The notes: a model not told the origin generated them from the letters alone. Shown: positions 43,681 through 56,799, counted from the first letter of the stretch. The stretch: 64,000 bases of DNA from Sarcophilus harrisii (GCF_902635505.1 NC_045428.1:155746641-155810640); one strand, 5' to 3'. Translations and numbers: made by a program.

Positions 43681-45174
43681 AATGGTGCCAAAAATTATAT
43701 TTGCAATACTAGACCTCAAAATATTAGGCTTTTTTGTAGAATACAATAATATGCAAAGGATCTGATTTAGGGCAATAGGATGGAGAATGCTTTTAATATT
43801 AACCATGTATTTTCAAAATAGACCATATACTTTAATCTGAGGATGTTTTTTCTATTCCTGTTTGCTCAAACTTCACAGACCTCCTATCATTTTCCTCCTC
43901 TTAAAAACAATGAAACTACCAAAACATCCTGTTAATATAGCCAGGTACTTCATCCCTGCCCCTACCTCTTTTGACTCTTGATACTGTCCTGTGATCTTCT
44001 TTCACCATTATATACAGCTGCAAAGGGTTATGGGAACATATAGTGTGGTTTGCCCTATATGTATTCCTTACTTTTTTTTTTCATTTTTAGAACTTAGTCT
44101 TTTGCACCAGTTCATTTTGTAGGAATTGTCTTTTTCTCCTAACTTCTCCATCCTCACATCATACTAAGCATTTCTAAATAAGAAGTATCCTAAACTGTGA
44201 AATTTTTAATATGGAAAGGGAAGATAGCAGCTTTTAAAAGAGTGAAAATAAATAATCAGAATAACACAGTGAATGAAGGGGAAAAAAAGACACTTCTACA
44301 TTTTCAGCAGAAAGTTTAAAATGAAGGCTAGAAATTGATTTAACTTTTAAATAAAGAAATATAATGTTCTACATTGAAAATATAGCTGTTTTAGAACACA
44401 TTATTTGTAAAATAGTGATTTTTACATTTGTTTTTGTTTTGCCCCAAAATGAACTATTTTAAGGAAGTTTTTCCTCAAAGCCATGTTAAACACTATTTGT
44501 GTAATTGCCTAGTATCAGTTTCAACATTTCCTATAAAATAAATGGAGTGACCAATGTCAACAGGCAAGGTTTTAAAAGCCATTTCTTTCTGATTTGAAAT
44601 ACTTTTTGCCCCCGACCCCCAGGGGACACTATTTGTATCTGGCAAGAACATTAGCTGATCCTGCTACTTCAATCTGACAGCTTCAGATTTTTAACAGAGG
44701 AAAAAGGCAGAACTAATGGATGTGAATGAGCTTAAAAGCTAGTGAACTTATCAATCACAGTAAACAGCTTTATTTTTGGAACCAAATAGAGCTACTTTTG
44801 AAAACAGAAAAAGTCAATAGATAATTTTTTCCCCCAGCAACTAATAACTGCAATCAAGTATTTTTTTTTAACTCTTCCTATCCTTCCTTCCTTTTTTTTT
44901 TTAATTATAATGGTCTTTCCAGCATTGATTAATAAGAAAAACCTTCATACATTCTTTCTGCTTCCCAGAAGCTGAGAATACAATATCTAATTGTATAAAA
45001 AGATAACTCAAAAAATGAGTGAGGCAAATCAAATGATCAATATGTTTGTAATCTTTCTTCTAATTCTGATTGTATAACATAGAACATATACATATAGTGC
45101 TACCTGTAATTGGCACATTATTGGGTAATAACTTTAAGTCTTTGTCTTTTGATTCAATCTTGGGGAATGTTTTG
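43681..45174. other. Unique-looking DNA, candidate conserved noncoding stretch near 44440-44830
   Basis: 1.5 kb free of recognisable repeats. The section 44440-44830 is more complex in sequence than its surroundings and has no simple repeats. Conservation cannot be judged from one sequence. Confidence 0.35.
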
Positions 45175-45335
45175 AATATATGCATATATGTATATATATG
45201 AATATATATTCAAACAAATATTTATGTATATGAATATATGTGTATATGTGTATATATGCATATATATTTGTATGTGTTTATACACATTTGCTTTGCACAT
45301 TGTATCTATTTCAAATATATAAATGTGTATGTGTA
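45175..45335. repeat. TA/TG-rich imperfect repeat
   Basis: ATATGCATATATGTATATATATG-type words with decay. Confidence 0.8.
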
Positions 45336-45599
45336 ATTCAAATAGCTTGAAGCTAAGACTTTCTGTGTATTTAACATTTATTTCAAAAGATTCCAGTCCT
45401 TACTATCTTCTTCCACAAAGGTTCTAATTCATTTCTTATGATTCCAGAACCAAGTCACTTTATCAAAATTTTCTATTAAGATAGATTACACAGCAAAAAT
45501 CTGCTTTTTCTACTGGAAAGGGAGTAGTTATCTTCCAAGACTCTTAAACCATTGACCAGAAACAAATTATCAGGTCTTTGGATACTCTAAATAGAATTC

Positions 45600-45770
45600 A
45601 GACTCTTTGCATTCTCCATGTGCAGTTCTACTGGGTCATCTAGGTCCAGTGGCCAGAAATAGGTAAAGACAAATGGAGATAGTCCTGGATGAAATGAGAG
45701 ACCTTGGACTATTTAAACGAAGGCCTTCAATAGATCTCAGTTTGCTGAATCATATAGATGAGCTTGGGCC
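45600..45770 (+). mobile_element. Possible marsupial SINE (RTE-tailed type), tentative
   Basis: 'gtccagtggccagaaatagg', 'acaaatggagatagtcctgg', 'atgagagaccttggactatt' and 'agatctcagtttgctga' resemble a repeat I have seen many times in marsupial DNA, probably an RTE-associated SINE. Name uncertain. Confidence 0.4.
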
Positions 45771-46344
45771 CAAGTAGATTGCTGAAAATATTGTCTCAGA
45801 AACACAATGTTTACATTAATAGCCATTTGAAACAGATTATATTACACATAAATTATATTGCAAGTATTTTATCCTCTGATCTTACTAAAACCTTCACTCA
45901 AATTCCATTTAAAATCTTCCACATAAAAACTTTAACCACAGTGACTCATCCAGCAACTGTTTTGCCAAATTGTATTCCAGCTCAGAATGACCTTTGGGAA
46001 GGATGCCATGTGGTCCTCAACATTTTACCTTACAGAGATATCAGGAAAAGCTCAATGGAGACATGAGTGGTCTATGAATTTGTTACATTTTAAGCTATAC
46101 TTAACCCCCAAAAAATCTAAGGATATAATTTATTCCCAAATGGAATGATCAGAATTTGACTTCCTCAAAAACAAAAATCATAAATAATCTGCTTATTTTG
46201 TCCTCTGATTACCGCACTTCTACCAATTTTTTTTAACATGATGGAAAAATCTCATTTTCCTATAATGCTATGAAGGACCCATGTTGTACCTTAGGATATT
46301 CAACTGTTCTTGTTGGGTAAATATTCTCTAAATTAAACATTTGT
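45771..46344. other. Nothing recognised
   Basis: A 102-codon frame (45758-46066) lacks any recognisable domain and good start context; treated as chance. Confidence 0.4.
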
Positions 46345-46588
46345 TATTGATAGTTAATCACACTCTGTGGAACATTGGATTTGGAGTCAGGAAGACCTGC
46401 ACTCAAATCTGTCCTCAAACACTATTTGTTTCTGGGAAAGTCATATGACTTCTGTCAACCTTAATATATTTACCTTTAAATGGTCATAATCATAACATCT
46501 ATCTGTCAGTGTTATAGGGATAAAGTAATTTTAGTAAAGTGATTCTCAATCCTTAAAGCACTACATAAATGCTAGCTATCATTATTGG
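46345..46588 (+). mobile_element. MIR3-type CORE-SINE
   Basis: 'gatttggagtcaggaagacc', 'tgggaaagtcatatgacttc', 'agtgttatagggataaagta' and 'cactacataaatgctagcta'. Nearly complete. Confidence 0.85.
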
Positions 46589-46591
46589 GTT

Positions 46592-46592
46592 T

Positions 46593-46628
<36 letters not shown>

Positions 46629-46629
46629 T
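46592..46629. repeat. (GTT)n microsatellite
   Basis: About 12 GTT units, growing from the SINE tail. Confidence 0.95.
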
Positions 46630-47429
46630 CCATGACCTAAATGAGTATTACTTTTTTTGTATGAATTTTTACAAGGCTTCCTGAAATTTTATTATATATA
46701 AGTACCATTACTAGAAATTTCGGGGAAACACAAATTGTATATGTGTAAATAAATTGTATTTGAAATCAATCCTCCCTACTAAGTTTATGTCAGAATCTAG
46801 TTCAAGATCTTGATGACTAAAAAATATTTAGGAAACATTTTATTATTATTTTAGAATTTTTTAGGATTTTAGAAAACATTTAGTTGTACTTTGGAGATGC
46901 AAAATTAGATCGCTGTCAAAGTAACTGCTATTGGTGGTGATAGGATTGTTATATCTATAGCAATCTATAGATTGCTAGTCAGTAAGTAATAAAGCATTAC
47001 ATCTATGAACTTCTTGTGGAAAATGTTTCTGAATCTTCCATGTGCCTTAGGCTTTAATGCCTAATAAGAATTAGGCATCTCATTAATTTAACAGTATCAA
47101 TCATGGGGCTAATATTTTTTCTTTGTTTTACTTTTTCTTTTAACATTATTGTTGATGTGGTTACATTTGTTTCCTTCCAATTCAATGAAATTCAGCAGAT
47201 CCTTACATATTGCCTATTTGATGCAATATACTCTATGATAATAGCTGGACATATGTGGGCAGTGCTTTAAAAGATAAACTAAGGGGAAATTACATGAAAA
47301 AATGGGGATGAGATAGAAGAGCTCACATAAGAGCTTTCATCACATAAAGTATTTTCAATGAGGAAATGCCCCCTCCCAAAGTTAATACACACTTGTTCTA
47401 CAACTTAATATAATCATAAAGCTTACTTG
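46630..47429. other. Unique-looking DNA
   Basis: Nothing recognised on either strand. Confidence 0.4.
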
Positions 47430-47545
47430 GGACTCTGAAGAAATTTAGTCATTTATCTAGGTCACACAAAAATATGTATCAAAGGCAGGGTATGAATTCA
47501 AGTTTTTCCTACTCTAAGTATGATTTTCTAGAAACTATTCCACAT
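47430..47545 (-). mobile_element. MIR-type CORE-SINE fragment
   Basis: 'tagtcatttatctaggtcac' and 'atgaattcaagtttttccta' are the reversed core and head. Confidence 0.5.
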
Positions 47546-47564
47546 TCATACTTGAAATGGTAAT

Positions 47565-48575
47565 AGTGAATATTGATGCAGTAGTTTAAGGTTTGCGAGG
47601 CAATTAATATATGTAACATCTCTTTTTTCTAGTAAATTTATTTATATTTATTGCATATTATTTTATGAAACATATTGGGAGAGAAAAATCAGAGCAAAAG
47701 GGAAAAACTATGAGAAAGATTGAAAAAAAAAACAGAAAAAAGAAGGGAACATAACATGTTGATTTATATTCAGTCTTCTTAGTTCTTTTTTTGGATGCAG
47801 ATGGCATCTTCTGTCCAAAGTCTATTGGGATTGTTTTGGATCATTGAACCACTGAGAAGAACCAAGTTTTTCGTAAATGATCATCACACATTCTTGCTAT
47901 TATTGTGTACAATGTATTCCTGATTCTGTTTGTTTTGCTCATCATCAGTTCATGTAAGTCTTTCTGGGTCTTTCTAAAAATCACTTTGTTCATCAATTTT
48001 TATAAAATAATAATATTCCATTACCTTCATGTAACACAACTTGTTCAGCCATTCCCCAATTGTTGGGCATCCACTAATTTTCTAGTTCTTTGGTACAACA
48101 AAAAGAAAAGAGTTGCTACAAACATTTTTGTACACGTGGGTCCTTTTCCCTCCTTCATGATTTCCTTGGGATATAGACACTGGCACTTGGGATACAGATA
48201 ATGGCACTACTGAGTCAAAGGGCATGCACAGTTTGATAGTCCTGTGGGCATAGTTCTAGGTTACTCTCTAGAATGGTTGGGTCATTTCACAACTCCGACA
48301 ACAATGCGTTAATATACCAGTTTTCACACATGCCCTTCAATATTTCTCATTACCTTTTTCTGTCATCTTAGCCAATCTGAAAGGTATGAATTAGTACCTC
48401 AGAGTTGTTTCAATTTGCATTTCTCTGATTAGTAGTTATTTAGAACACTTTTTCATATAATCATAGATGACTTTAATTTTATTAATCTGAAAATTTTCTG
48501 TTCATATCCTTTATATGTATTACCTCTGATTCTCACAGCTATTCTCTAAGTCCCAGCCTCTTACACAATGGGTTG
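47565..48575 (-). mobile_element. MIR3-type fragment split by an L1
   Basis: The MIR3 tail in reverse, 'agtttaaggtttgcgaggca' (47582), continues after the L1 as 'attacctctgattctcacag' (48519). Related words tatatgta…ac(a)tct flank the L1 (about 47610-47622 and 48513-48527) and are probably its target duplication. Confidence 0.55.
47625..48511 (-). mobile_element. 5'-truncated L1 3' end
   Basis: 'aaacatattgggagagaaaa', 'ttggatgcagatggcatctt', 'gtcaaagggcatgcacagtt' and 'atcttagccaatctgaaagg' are the L1 3' UTR and ORF2 end in reverse. Less decayed than the MIR3 around it. Plus-strand frames here are antisense. Confidence 0.88.
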
Positions 48576-48753
48576 ACCCATATGGAGGCTCATTACTAAA
48601 TGTGGAGGAGTCACAAAATTATGGTTTATATCAGCAGTGTTTGATTTGTATACCTATTTTGTACCCTATAATCCTAGGGTATTTCTAACATTTGTTTCAA
48701 CATATATACACATATATTTTTAATTGTCCAATAATTTATGAAATAATATCCTC
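48576..48753. other. Nothing recognised
   Basis: Short AT-rich spacer between two L1 insertions. Confidence 0.4.
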
Positions 48754-48771
48754 ATTATATTCTTTTTTAAT

Positions 48772-49808
48772 TTTTATTTTTTATTATTATAGCTTTATAT
48801 TTACAAAACATATGCATGGGTAATTTTTCAACAATGATGCTTGCAAAACCTTCTCTTCCAACTTTTCCTCTCCTTACCCCTACCCCCTTCCCTAGATGGC
48901 AGGGAATACATACCCATACATGTTAAATATGTTAAAATATATGTTAAATACAACACATGTATACATATTTATACAGTTATCTTGCTGCACAAGAAAAGCA
49001 GATTTACAAAGAAGGTAAAAATAACCTGAGAAGGAAAACAAGAATGCAAACAGTCAATAACAGAAAGAGTGGAAATGCTATGTTGTGGTCCACATTTATT
49101 TCCCAGAGTACTTTTGCTGGGTGTAGCAGGTTCTCTTCATTACTGAGCAATTGGAACTGATTTGGATGATCTCATTGTTGAAGAGAGCCACGTCCATCAG
49201 AATTGCTCATCATATAGTATTGTTGTTGAAATGTATAATGATCTCCTGGTTCTTCTTATTTCACTTAGCATCAGTTCGTGTAAGTCTCTCCAGTCCTCTC
49301 TGAAATCATCCTGCTGGTCATTTCTTACAAAACAATAATACTACAAAACATTCATATGCCACAATTTATTCAGCCATTCTCCAATTGATGAGCATCCATT
49401 CAATATTTCCAGTTTCTAGCCACTACAAAAAGAGCTGCCACAAACATTTTTGGACATATGGGTCCCTTTCCCTTCTTCAAGATTTCTTTGGGATATAAGC
49501 CCAGTAGTAACACTGCTAAATCAAAGGGTATGCACAATTTGATAACTTTTTGAGCATAGTTCCAAATTGCTCTCCAGAATGGTTGGATTCCTAAACAATT
49601 CCATCAACAATGTATCAGTGTCCCAATTTTCCCACAACCCCTCCAACATTCATCATAATCTTTTCCTGTCATTTTAGCCAGTCTGAGAGGTGTGTAGTGA
49701 TATCTCAGAGTTGTCTTAATTTGCATTTCTCTGATAAATAATGATTGGAGCACCTTTTCATATGACTAGAAATAGTTTCAATTTCTTCATCTGAAAATTT
49801 TCTGTTCA
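48772..49808 (-). mobile_element. 5'-truncated L1 with target duplication
   Basis: Duplications 'attatattctttttaat' at 49809-49825 and, with one more T, at 48754-48771. Between them, in reverse: T-rich tail, 'aaaacatatgcatgggtaat', 'ccctacccccttccctagat', 'tcacttagcatcagttcgtg' and ORF2 end to 'catctgaaaattttctgttc'. About 1.04 kb, same subfamily as 14977-15937 and 58012-58704. Confidence 0.92.
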
Positions 49809-49825
49809 ATTATATTCTTTTTAAT

Positions 49826-49949
49826 GCTAAATTAAAAGTGGAGATGATTTGATATAATCTAGATTAGTTGAAATGAAGGAATAAGATGATAAAAATAAAT
49901 TTCCTAAGTGAAAAGGTAGCAAGTAGAAAAAGTTTAAGAAGACCTTCTA
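49826..49949. other. Nothing recognised
   Basis: Short unique-looking stretch. Confidence 0.4.
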
Positions 49950-50115
49950 AGGTGAGGAGAATATTACTAATATTGTACTCATTTTATAGATAAGGAATCT
50001 GAGAATAAGAGAGATTATGTGAATTTCCAAAAGTCACATAACTGATAAATATTAGAGTCAGTATTCGAAGTTAGATGTTTTCCTATCCCACGTTCAGGAC
50101 TTTTTTACCATATGA
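49950..50115 (-). mobile_element. MIR-type CORE-SINE
   Basis: 'gtactcattttatagataag', 'gaatttccaaaagtcacata' and 'gtcagtattcgaagttagat' follow the reversed SINE. Confidence 0.65.
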
Positions 50116-50123
50116 CAATTGCA

Positions 50124-50166
<43 letters not shown>

Positions 50167-50179
50167 GTATGTATGTATG
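50124..50179. repeat. (CA)n(TATG)n microsatellite
   Basis: About 19 CA units then TATG repeats. Confidence 0.95.
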
Positions 50180-51239
50180 AAACTTCCATTATGGACAAAA
50201 TTTGTATTACAATTTCTAGAACTAAAATGAAAATACTAAAATTGTGTATCTGAAAGAGGATTATACTTCAAATTTCTTCTTTCCAGTAACTATGTGATAA
50301 GATAAGTTTCATTAACATCAAAAGATAATATAACTGATACACCTATAGTTTTCAAACATACTGAAGTAGTGATGAGAACATTGGCCTTGAAACTAAAAAG
50401 AATTTAGTTTCTTGATAGTAGCTATAGAATCATAGACCTATGAATTAACTTCTGAGTGTTTCACACTATTCTAATATTTATACTCATAGATTTAAGAACC
50501 AGTGTTGGGCATTTTCATACAGATGAACTTTACAGGTTCATATAAAACACACTTTAAAATTAGTCATTTGTGTTTTCTATCAACCTATTCTTTCATTTCA
50601 ACTAATCTAGATTGTATCCAATCATTTCCTCCTTTAATTTATAATTTAAAAGAATATAATGAGGTCATTCCAAAAATTATTGGACAATAAAAATATATAT
50701 ATGTGAATGTGTGAAAACAAGTTATTGGGGAAAAATTATACTATTCAGTGTTTATGTATTTTTATTAGTATTGATTTTTTGATACTTTTGAATAGATGAT
50801 TTAAATGATGAAAAATCCTATTCAGCATTTCATTCTCAGTCTCACAAAAAATTGAACTTTGGAATAATGGACTTGATGAGTCAGTATGTGAAATATGTAT
50901 TCATAGTTAGAGGGTTTAGAATGCAGGGTTAAGATTTTTGGAAGAAGTTTCTTATAATTATCTCATATGAGAAGTGATCACTTCTGTTAATATTGACAGG
51001 GAAATAAACTAGTAGCTATATGGGTAAAAGTTCTATGAAAATTAATGTGGTTGGGGATTTTTATTATTGTTTGCAATTTGAATAAATTTGACTTGAAAGC
51101 CATCATACTAATTCATTATTAGTGCATTAAAAATGAAGCAATCCAAACAAAAAATATGAATGTTTATGGCCAATAAACAAGAGAAATGCTGTAAAATGAA
51201 GATATGAATATTCTGCTGCCCCTAAATAAAAGAGGAAAC
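50180..51239. other. Unique-looking AT-rich DNA
   Basis: No repeat, exon or RNA recognised. Confidence 0.4.
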
Positions 51240-51405
51240 TTCACATAGCACACATTCAAGACCTGAATTTGAATCTTAATTCTAATACTATTTAACTATG
51301 GAAAAGTCATATAAGCTTTCTTAGTCTCAGTCTTATCTATAAGTTGAGAAGAATAGTGGTCATAATAACAGTGTTTTAGAGTTGTTCTGAGGCTTAAATG
51401 TGATT
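51240..51405 (+). mobile_element. MIR3-type CORE-SINE
   Basis: 'tcaagacctgaatttgaatc', 'aactatggaaaagtcatata' and 'ttttagagttgttctgaggc'. Confidence 0.65.
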
Positions 51406-51699
51406 TTATATCGATAGAAAAAATCTTTATCTATAAATATATATAATCTCTTATATCTAGGTATAATATATGTATGTATGTAAAATTTCATTTGTCTCCA
51501 AAACTCTAAAAATTTACATGCAAATGTAGGTATGTATGTATATACATGCAAATATACATAGATTGATATGATTTTGAAAATAGTCAAGACTATATGTTGA
51601 AAATTGTTATTAAATTGAAAATGTTCCTTTTCAGTGTAATTTAATTCACCATATCTCTTCAATTCTCAGGTATGCTTTCTAGACAGTATGGAATTCTTC
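51406..51699. other. AT-rich DNA with TATG words
   Basis: Short TATGTATG clusters at 51470-51560; nothing else. A 100-codon minus frame across it is featureless. Confidence 0.4.
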
Positions 51700-51855
51700 C
51701 TTAGTCACATCAGTAACATTTATTAAGTTCTTCCCATGTGACATGCACTATGAAGGTCCAAAGTAAGATAAAATCATCCTCTTCATTTAAGTGACTTATG
51801 TTCTAATGTTCTATGTACCTATGAGATAAATACAAGATAAAGAGGGCTTAATATA
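51700..51855 (+). mobile_element. Ancient interspersed repeat, class uncertain
   Basis: 'taacatttattaagttcttc' then 'ccatgtgacatgcactatga' and 'gtgacttatgttctaatg' match a common old mammalian repeat ('…tattaagcacctactatgtgccaggcactg…'). I cannot assign it to a named family with certainty. Confidence 0.5.
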
Positions 51856-51984
51856 GAGGAAAGGAAATATCATCAAGACAGCCATGGAAAGGGATCTTGG
51901 GAAAATTTATATATATTTAATAAAAAACTGAAGTAATCTGGAAAAAAATAGGAAGTAGGCATATTAGGCTACTATAATCTTCTC

Positions 51985-52105
51985 AATTTATAAATATGGA
52001 AAACAAAGTCCAGTGAGATTATATAACTTCCTATAGTCATAAGGTCACATAGCTATTAAATATCCAAGCCAGGACTCTGAATGAGTTTTTTTCTACCACA
52101 TCATG
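51985..52105 (-). mobile_element. MIR-type CORE-SINE fragment
   Basis: 'gaaaacaaagtccagtgaga' and 'aaggtcacatagctattaaa' are the reversed core. Confidence 0.65.
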
Positions 52106-52284
52106 AAGATGTTATCTGGACTAAAAAATTCAAAGTCATGTTATTCTGAATTATATCTCAAGAAAGACAATGCGGATGATAACAACAATAAATATCATGT
52201 CACAAAAGATTAATTGGAAGAATATTAAATAATTATAATGAAGAAGTCTAATTGAGGTCTAATAGTTGTAAAGTATCTATAAAC

Positions 52285-52530
52285 TTGTGATGTGGAAGAA
52301 GGACCAATCTTGTTTGGTTTGGTCTTTGAAAGATGGAAATTGTAGAAGAAAAGTAATTTTTTTCAGGGCACAAAAACAAAGAAAAAATTCATACCTAACA
52401 ATTAAAGCTAATACAAATGTAAATTCCCATTTACATGAGTTCTTTAGAAAGAGATTAGATAACTACTTATTAGATAGGCTTCAGGGTTTATCTTGGTTCA
52501 AATTGGATAACCTCTGAAGCTCATTCTTTA
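52285..52530 (+). mobile_element. CR1/L3-like LINE 3' end
   Basis: 'cctaacaattaaagctaata', 'gaaagagattagataactac' and 'caaattggataacctctgaa' fit the '…ctaacaattagagctg … ggctggatgaccact … gatggcctctga' 3' region of L3/CR1. The 76-codon frame is chance. Confidence 0.55.
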
Positions 52531-52854
52531 CTGGGTCCTTTTCCTGCATCTCCAGATTTCTTTCTCCACCATGCCCCAGTAACCCTCTTACCTCTGGAAG
52601 ATTCCTCTGTCGGTGCTGGCTTTGGTAAAAATGATTCCTCCTTCATTAGCCACTTTCCCTCATTGGTCAGTTCCTGCTAGAAACTTCATTTCAAGGAATG
52701 GTCCTGGCCAACCATAATTATTTATTTCTTCCTCTGCAGTATTATTATTGATTCTAAGCACTTCTTTCTCTACAATTCACACCCTTAGATACCATTCTCA
52801 ACACAAACACTTACACAGACACACAGACTAAGCTTTCCAGTTTCCTTTTAAATA
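52531..52854. other. Unique-looking DNA
   Basis: C/T-rich compared with its flanks; could be decayed L2 body joined to the L2 3' end that follows, but no motif decides this. Confidence 0.35.
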
Positions 52855-53005
52855 TTGTTTCCCATTCAGTTTAATGTAAGCTTATTGTAGTAAGGTCTTT
52901 CTTTGCTGGTCTTTCTTTGCTTGGATTTGCATTCTTAGAATGTAGCAAAATGTCTGACACATAGTTAAGTGCTTAATAAATGCTTGTTGACTTGATTTGA
53001 CTTTG
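52855..53005 (+). mobile_element. L2 LINE 3' end
   Basis: 'gcattcttagaatgtagcaa', 'aatgtctgacacatagttaa' and 'gtgcttaataaatgcttgtt' are the L2 terminus. A 14-bp tandem doublet 'ggtctttctttgct' occurs at 52892-52921. Confidence 0.75.
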
Positions 53006-53859
53006 AGTGTCTTTCAACTGTTGAAAGCTGTGCTGTTTTAAAACCATTTCAAACAAATTCAATATATTAACATCTTGGGAAACATGCCTTGTATACTTTA
53101 ATATATTTAAGTCCATGTGGATCATAATAAAGAAGATAAGTTTCATTATGGAGTAGAGCAATAGCATTCAGATCATTGCCAGAGTCATTTTAGATGAATT
53201 TTTAGATGTGGAATTTGAAAAATAGAGACGATAATTCTGAAAATTATTTCTTCTTATGAAGTCTTTGTGCCTCTTTTCTAAGTAAAAGTAGCTTGAAAAT
53301 AACTGACCATCTTTTTTCTTTAATGAAAAAACTAATTTCTATTCATGTGTCCATAAAAATTTAATAATAATAAAGATAAACAAAAATGAAAAATAATATA
53401 AATATTTTCACATTAATACTTTATAACACAATTGACAGAAAGTTAGAATAACATTTTCATTACTGTTACAGTCAGTTAAAAGAAAAAAAAGATAAATATG
53501 AGGAATGCACATCTAAAATGAAAGACAACATTTTAAACTACCCTTAAATACAGTAATGCTAGTAATGAATGCAGGATATTGCGTTGCAATTTCATACTAC
53601 ACACCTGTGAGTAATTGGAAAAATCCTTGTGTACTGAAAGGCTAAAATATATGACCTCTCACATATATGTTCATTCCAAATGCTATTCTCTCTATTGTCT
53701 TGTTCCCATTTTTGTACACATATTCTTGGAATTGTATAATTCTAAAATAATAATAATAATGTCACTGTCTTCCTACCCTTATACTCCTTTTTGTTGCCAA
53801 ACTTCTCTTTAAGTAATATATATCATTTTTAAAGGAATTTTTTTTCTCTCTTACTTTTC
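53006..53859. other. Unique-looking AT-rich DNA
   Basis: Nothing recognised; short A runs and TAA words only. Confidence 0.4.
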
Positions 53860-55515
53860 TCTCCTGTATTGAAAAAAATTGTAATAATTATGAAGTCAAG
53901 CAAAACAAATATGTATTTAGCTACATAAAAATATATACATTTATCTGTATATACATATATAATATACATTTATCTCTCTGTCAAGAGATGGGTAGCATGT
54001 TTCATTATGAGTCTTCTGGAATAATTGTTAGTCATTATCTTGATTAGAATCCTTATGGCTTTCAAAGTTATTTGTCTTTGAAATATTGATCTAATTTTAT
54101 AAATTCTCTTTCTGATTCTGTGCACTTCATTATCATTTCATAATCAGTTCATAAAAGTTTTTTCCAGGTTTTTCTGAAATCTCTTATTCTTTTCTTACAA
54201 CATGGCTGTATTATATTACATTCATTTATCACAATTTGTTCAGTCCAGTTCCAGTTAATGAGCACTCTCTAACTTTCCAGTTATTTGCAGTCATGATAAA
54301 ATTTACATATTTTCTATTCTACTCATTTTCCCTCTCTTGGTAGTACTACAGTACTGACAGGTGTAGTATTTCATTGAATTAAAAAGTAAACACAGTTTAG
54401 AGATTTTTGAGGAGAAAATTCCAAATTGCTTTGTAGAATGCCTGAAACAATTCACACATCTACCAAAAGTAGGTTAAGCATGTATCACCCTAATAATTTT
54501 TTTTCTCTTTTGGTCAACTTTGCCTATATAATGGTTGTAAATTAGAACCTATACTGCTTTAATTTGAGTTGCTCCATTAGTTATTTGTAGTAATTTTTCC
54601 CCATGTAACTGTTGATAGCTTTAATTTAGTCTTTTATAAATTACTCATTTATATCTTTTAATTATTTATTAATTAGGAAAATAGATTTTAGTATAATATG
54701 TGTAAGTTAATTTCCTTTATCTTAGAAATGAAAACTTTATCATATTCTCTTGATAGAAATTTATTCCACCCAATGTTACCTGATTTCCTTTTAATTTTAG
54801 CAGCATTAGTTTTGCTTATGCAAAATCTTTTAAATTTTTCATAGTTAAATTTGTTCATTTTATCTCCTTTGATTATTTCTATCTTATTTGGAAATAAAGT
54901 CTTCCTCTACCATGGATGGAGAGAAGTGTTTTTATTGTTTCTCTATTTTCATTTATAATGTCACCTATTTCTTTAAAGTTTTGTATGCATTTGGACTTTA
55001 TACATAGTATGAGATGCTGCTTTTTATGTGGTTTCCCACTAGAAACCTTTCTCACTAGAAAGTATTCCTAGAAGTTTTTATCTAAAATGCATCACTCTTC
55101 TAATACCTGAGGTCTTTGAGTTTATCAGACATCAAAATACTGCCTTCATTTGCTTCTGTAGACTCAATGTTTTATCAGTTCAAAAGTTTGAGTTCTTTAT
55201 TTCTTAAAAAGTATCATATCATTTTAATGATCACAGTTTGTTATCTGATATTGTTAGGAACCCAACTTTCTTAACTTTTAAAATTATATCCATTGTAATA
55301 TCTGACCTTTTATTCTTCCAGAACAAGTGGGATTATGAAAGACAATAGTTGTTAATTTGAAGAAAGATATCTTTACTCTTAAATTCAAGATAATGATGAT
55401 AATGTTTAAATATGAATGTGTATTCAATCTTCTCAAAAGCTTTTTTTGCCTTTATTAATATGATTATATTATTTTATTGTCTTAGTGATTAAATATGACA
55501 CATTATGTTGACATT
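53860..55515 (-). mobile_element. Old 5'-truncated L1 (3' UTR to reverse transcriptase)
   Basis: In reverse: 'aatcagttcataaaagtttt', 'tctgaaatctcttattcttt', 'tcacaatttgttcagtccag', 'attccaaattgctttgtaga', 'tttgctccattagt'-like ORF2 end and, at the far end, 'atgattatattattttattg' of the reverse transcriptase. Strongly decayed, so among the older L1s here. Confidence 0.75.
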
Positions 55516-56799
55516 TTTTCTCACAAAAATCAACTCGGGAATCATCATAAATTCAAAGTGTGGTTATTTTGTTTTCAATTGAGGACTGATGACTGAAGTA
55601 GCAGAGGATATTGAAGAGTGTTTCATTGAATGCTACACTTTTTTGATAAGACTTGTCCCCAGATAAAATTTCCTAGTCCCATTTCAAAATCCATCCACAT
55701 TCAAAAATGAAGGTTCTTTATGTAGAAGGATGGCATCTACATAATCAAAAATTTTTCTCAAGTCACATCCCAGTTTTAGGGATTTTTAAAAAATTAGTCA
55801 ATACTGCATAAAGTCAATAAAACAACATATTCCTTTTGCAAAAATTACCTGTCATATATCACTGAGAGATTGGGGAAAACACACAGTTTTGTATCATTTA
55901 GCTGATGAAAAATATTTTTTTAAAAGAAAAGTTAATGAGATATCCTCTAAAGAGATAAACTTTCTACTCTTACTGTGATTTAATCCTCATTAAACCATGT
56001 TGCCTTGCTTATTCTTCCTATATCAGATCTCTTATTTTTTTCTATTTTATATTTTTTGGGGGAAATCCTCTACAATTTCTCTATTTAATCCTACAATTTG
56101 TGGAAACATTCATCATCTCTTTATATCTTACAAAAAATTCCCTAAATTGGATCCCTACAATTCTCACATAGATAATTCAGAAAAATCAGGCTTTGACATA
56201 GACAAATAGCCCCCCTTCCTTATATTGAAATGAAAAGATATTATATTCAACTATTTTCAAAGTGAAATAATTTTACCAAAATCCATTAATAAAATAAATT
56301 TCATTTTCTCTTTAATAAATGCTTTATAATTCATTGAATAAATTGATTTGATATATTAGACTAGTTGCTCAAGCATACTTATAATTTATTTCAAAATGGC
56401 CTTTTTCATTTTTCTATTAAATTTCTTTCATATGTGGATTCTGGTAGCACTTTTCTATGCAGAAAGCAACATTTCATATTTAAATGTTCTAAAGATGTCA
56501 GAAAATATTCTTGTTATACATCATCCAGGTCCAAAGACATTCTCAAATGAGATAACAATTATTCACAATACTTAGGCATAATCAATTATGATGGTACCCT
56601 AAACTCCACATAATATTTTAAAATATTGCTTTACCAATATGGTTTATGAGAAAATAAATACAATTTTATGGGAAAAGTTCAAGTGTGTAGAAGGAAATGA
56701 AATTTGCTCAATAATAATTATATGAAAATGGAAGTTTATTTCAAGGGATTTCTAATATTGGCAGTTAGAAGGTATCTATGTTCCTTCTAATTTTTTAGT
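55516..56799. other. Unique-looking DNA
   Basis: 1.28 kb without recognised repeats. A 70-codon frame (55997-56209) and a 61-codon frame (56365-56550) have no domain I know and weak start contexts. Confidence 0.4.

Noticed and set aside
45758-46066. 102-codon open frame
   Set aside because: No recognisable domain or conserved pattern; starts within a probable SINE edge.
50124-50179. CRISPR-like array or other short-spaced repeats
   Set aside because: All short tandem repeats in the window are eukaryotic microsatellites without unique spacers.
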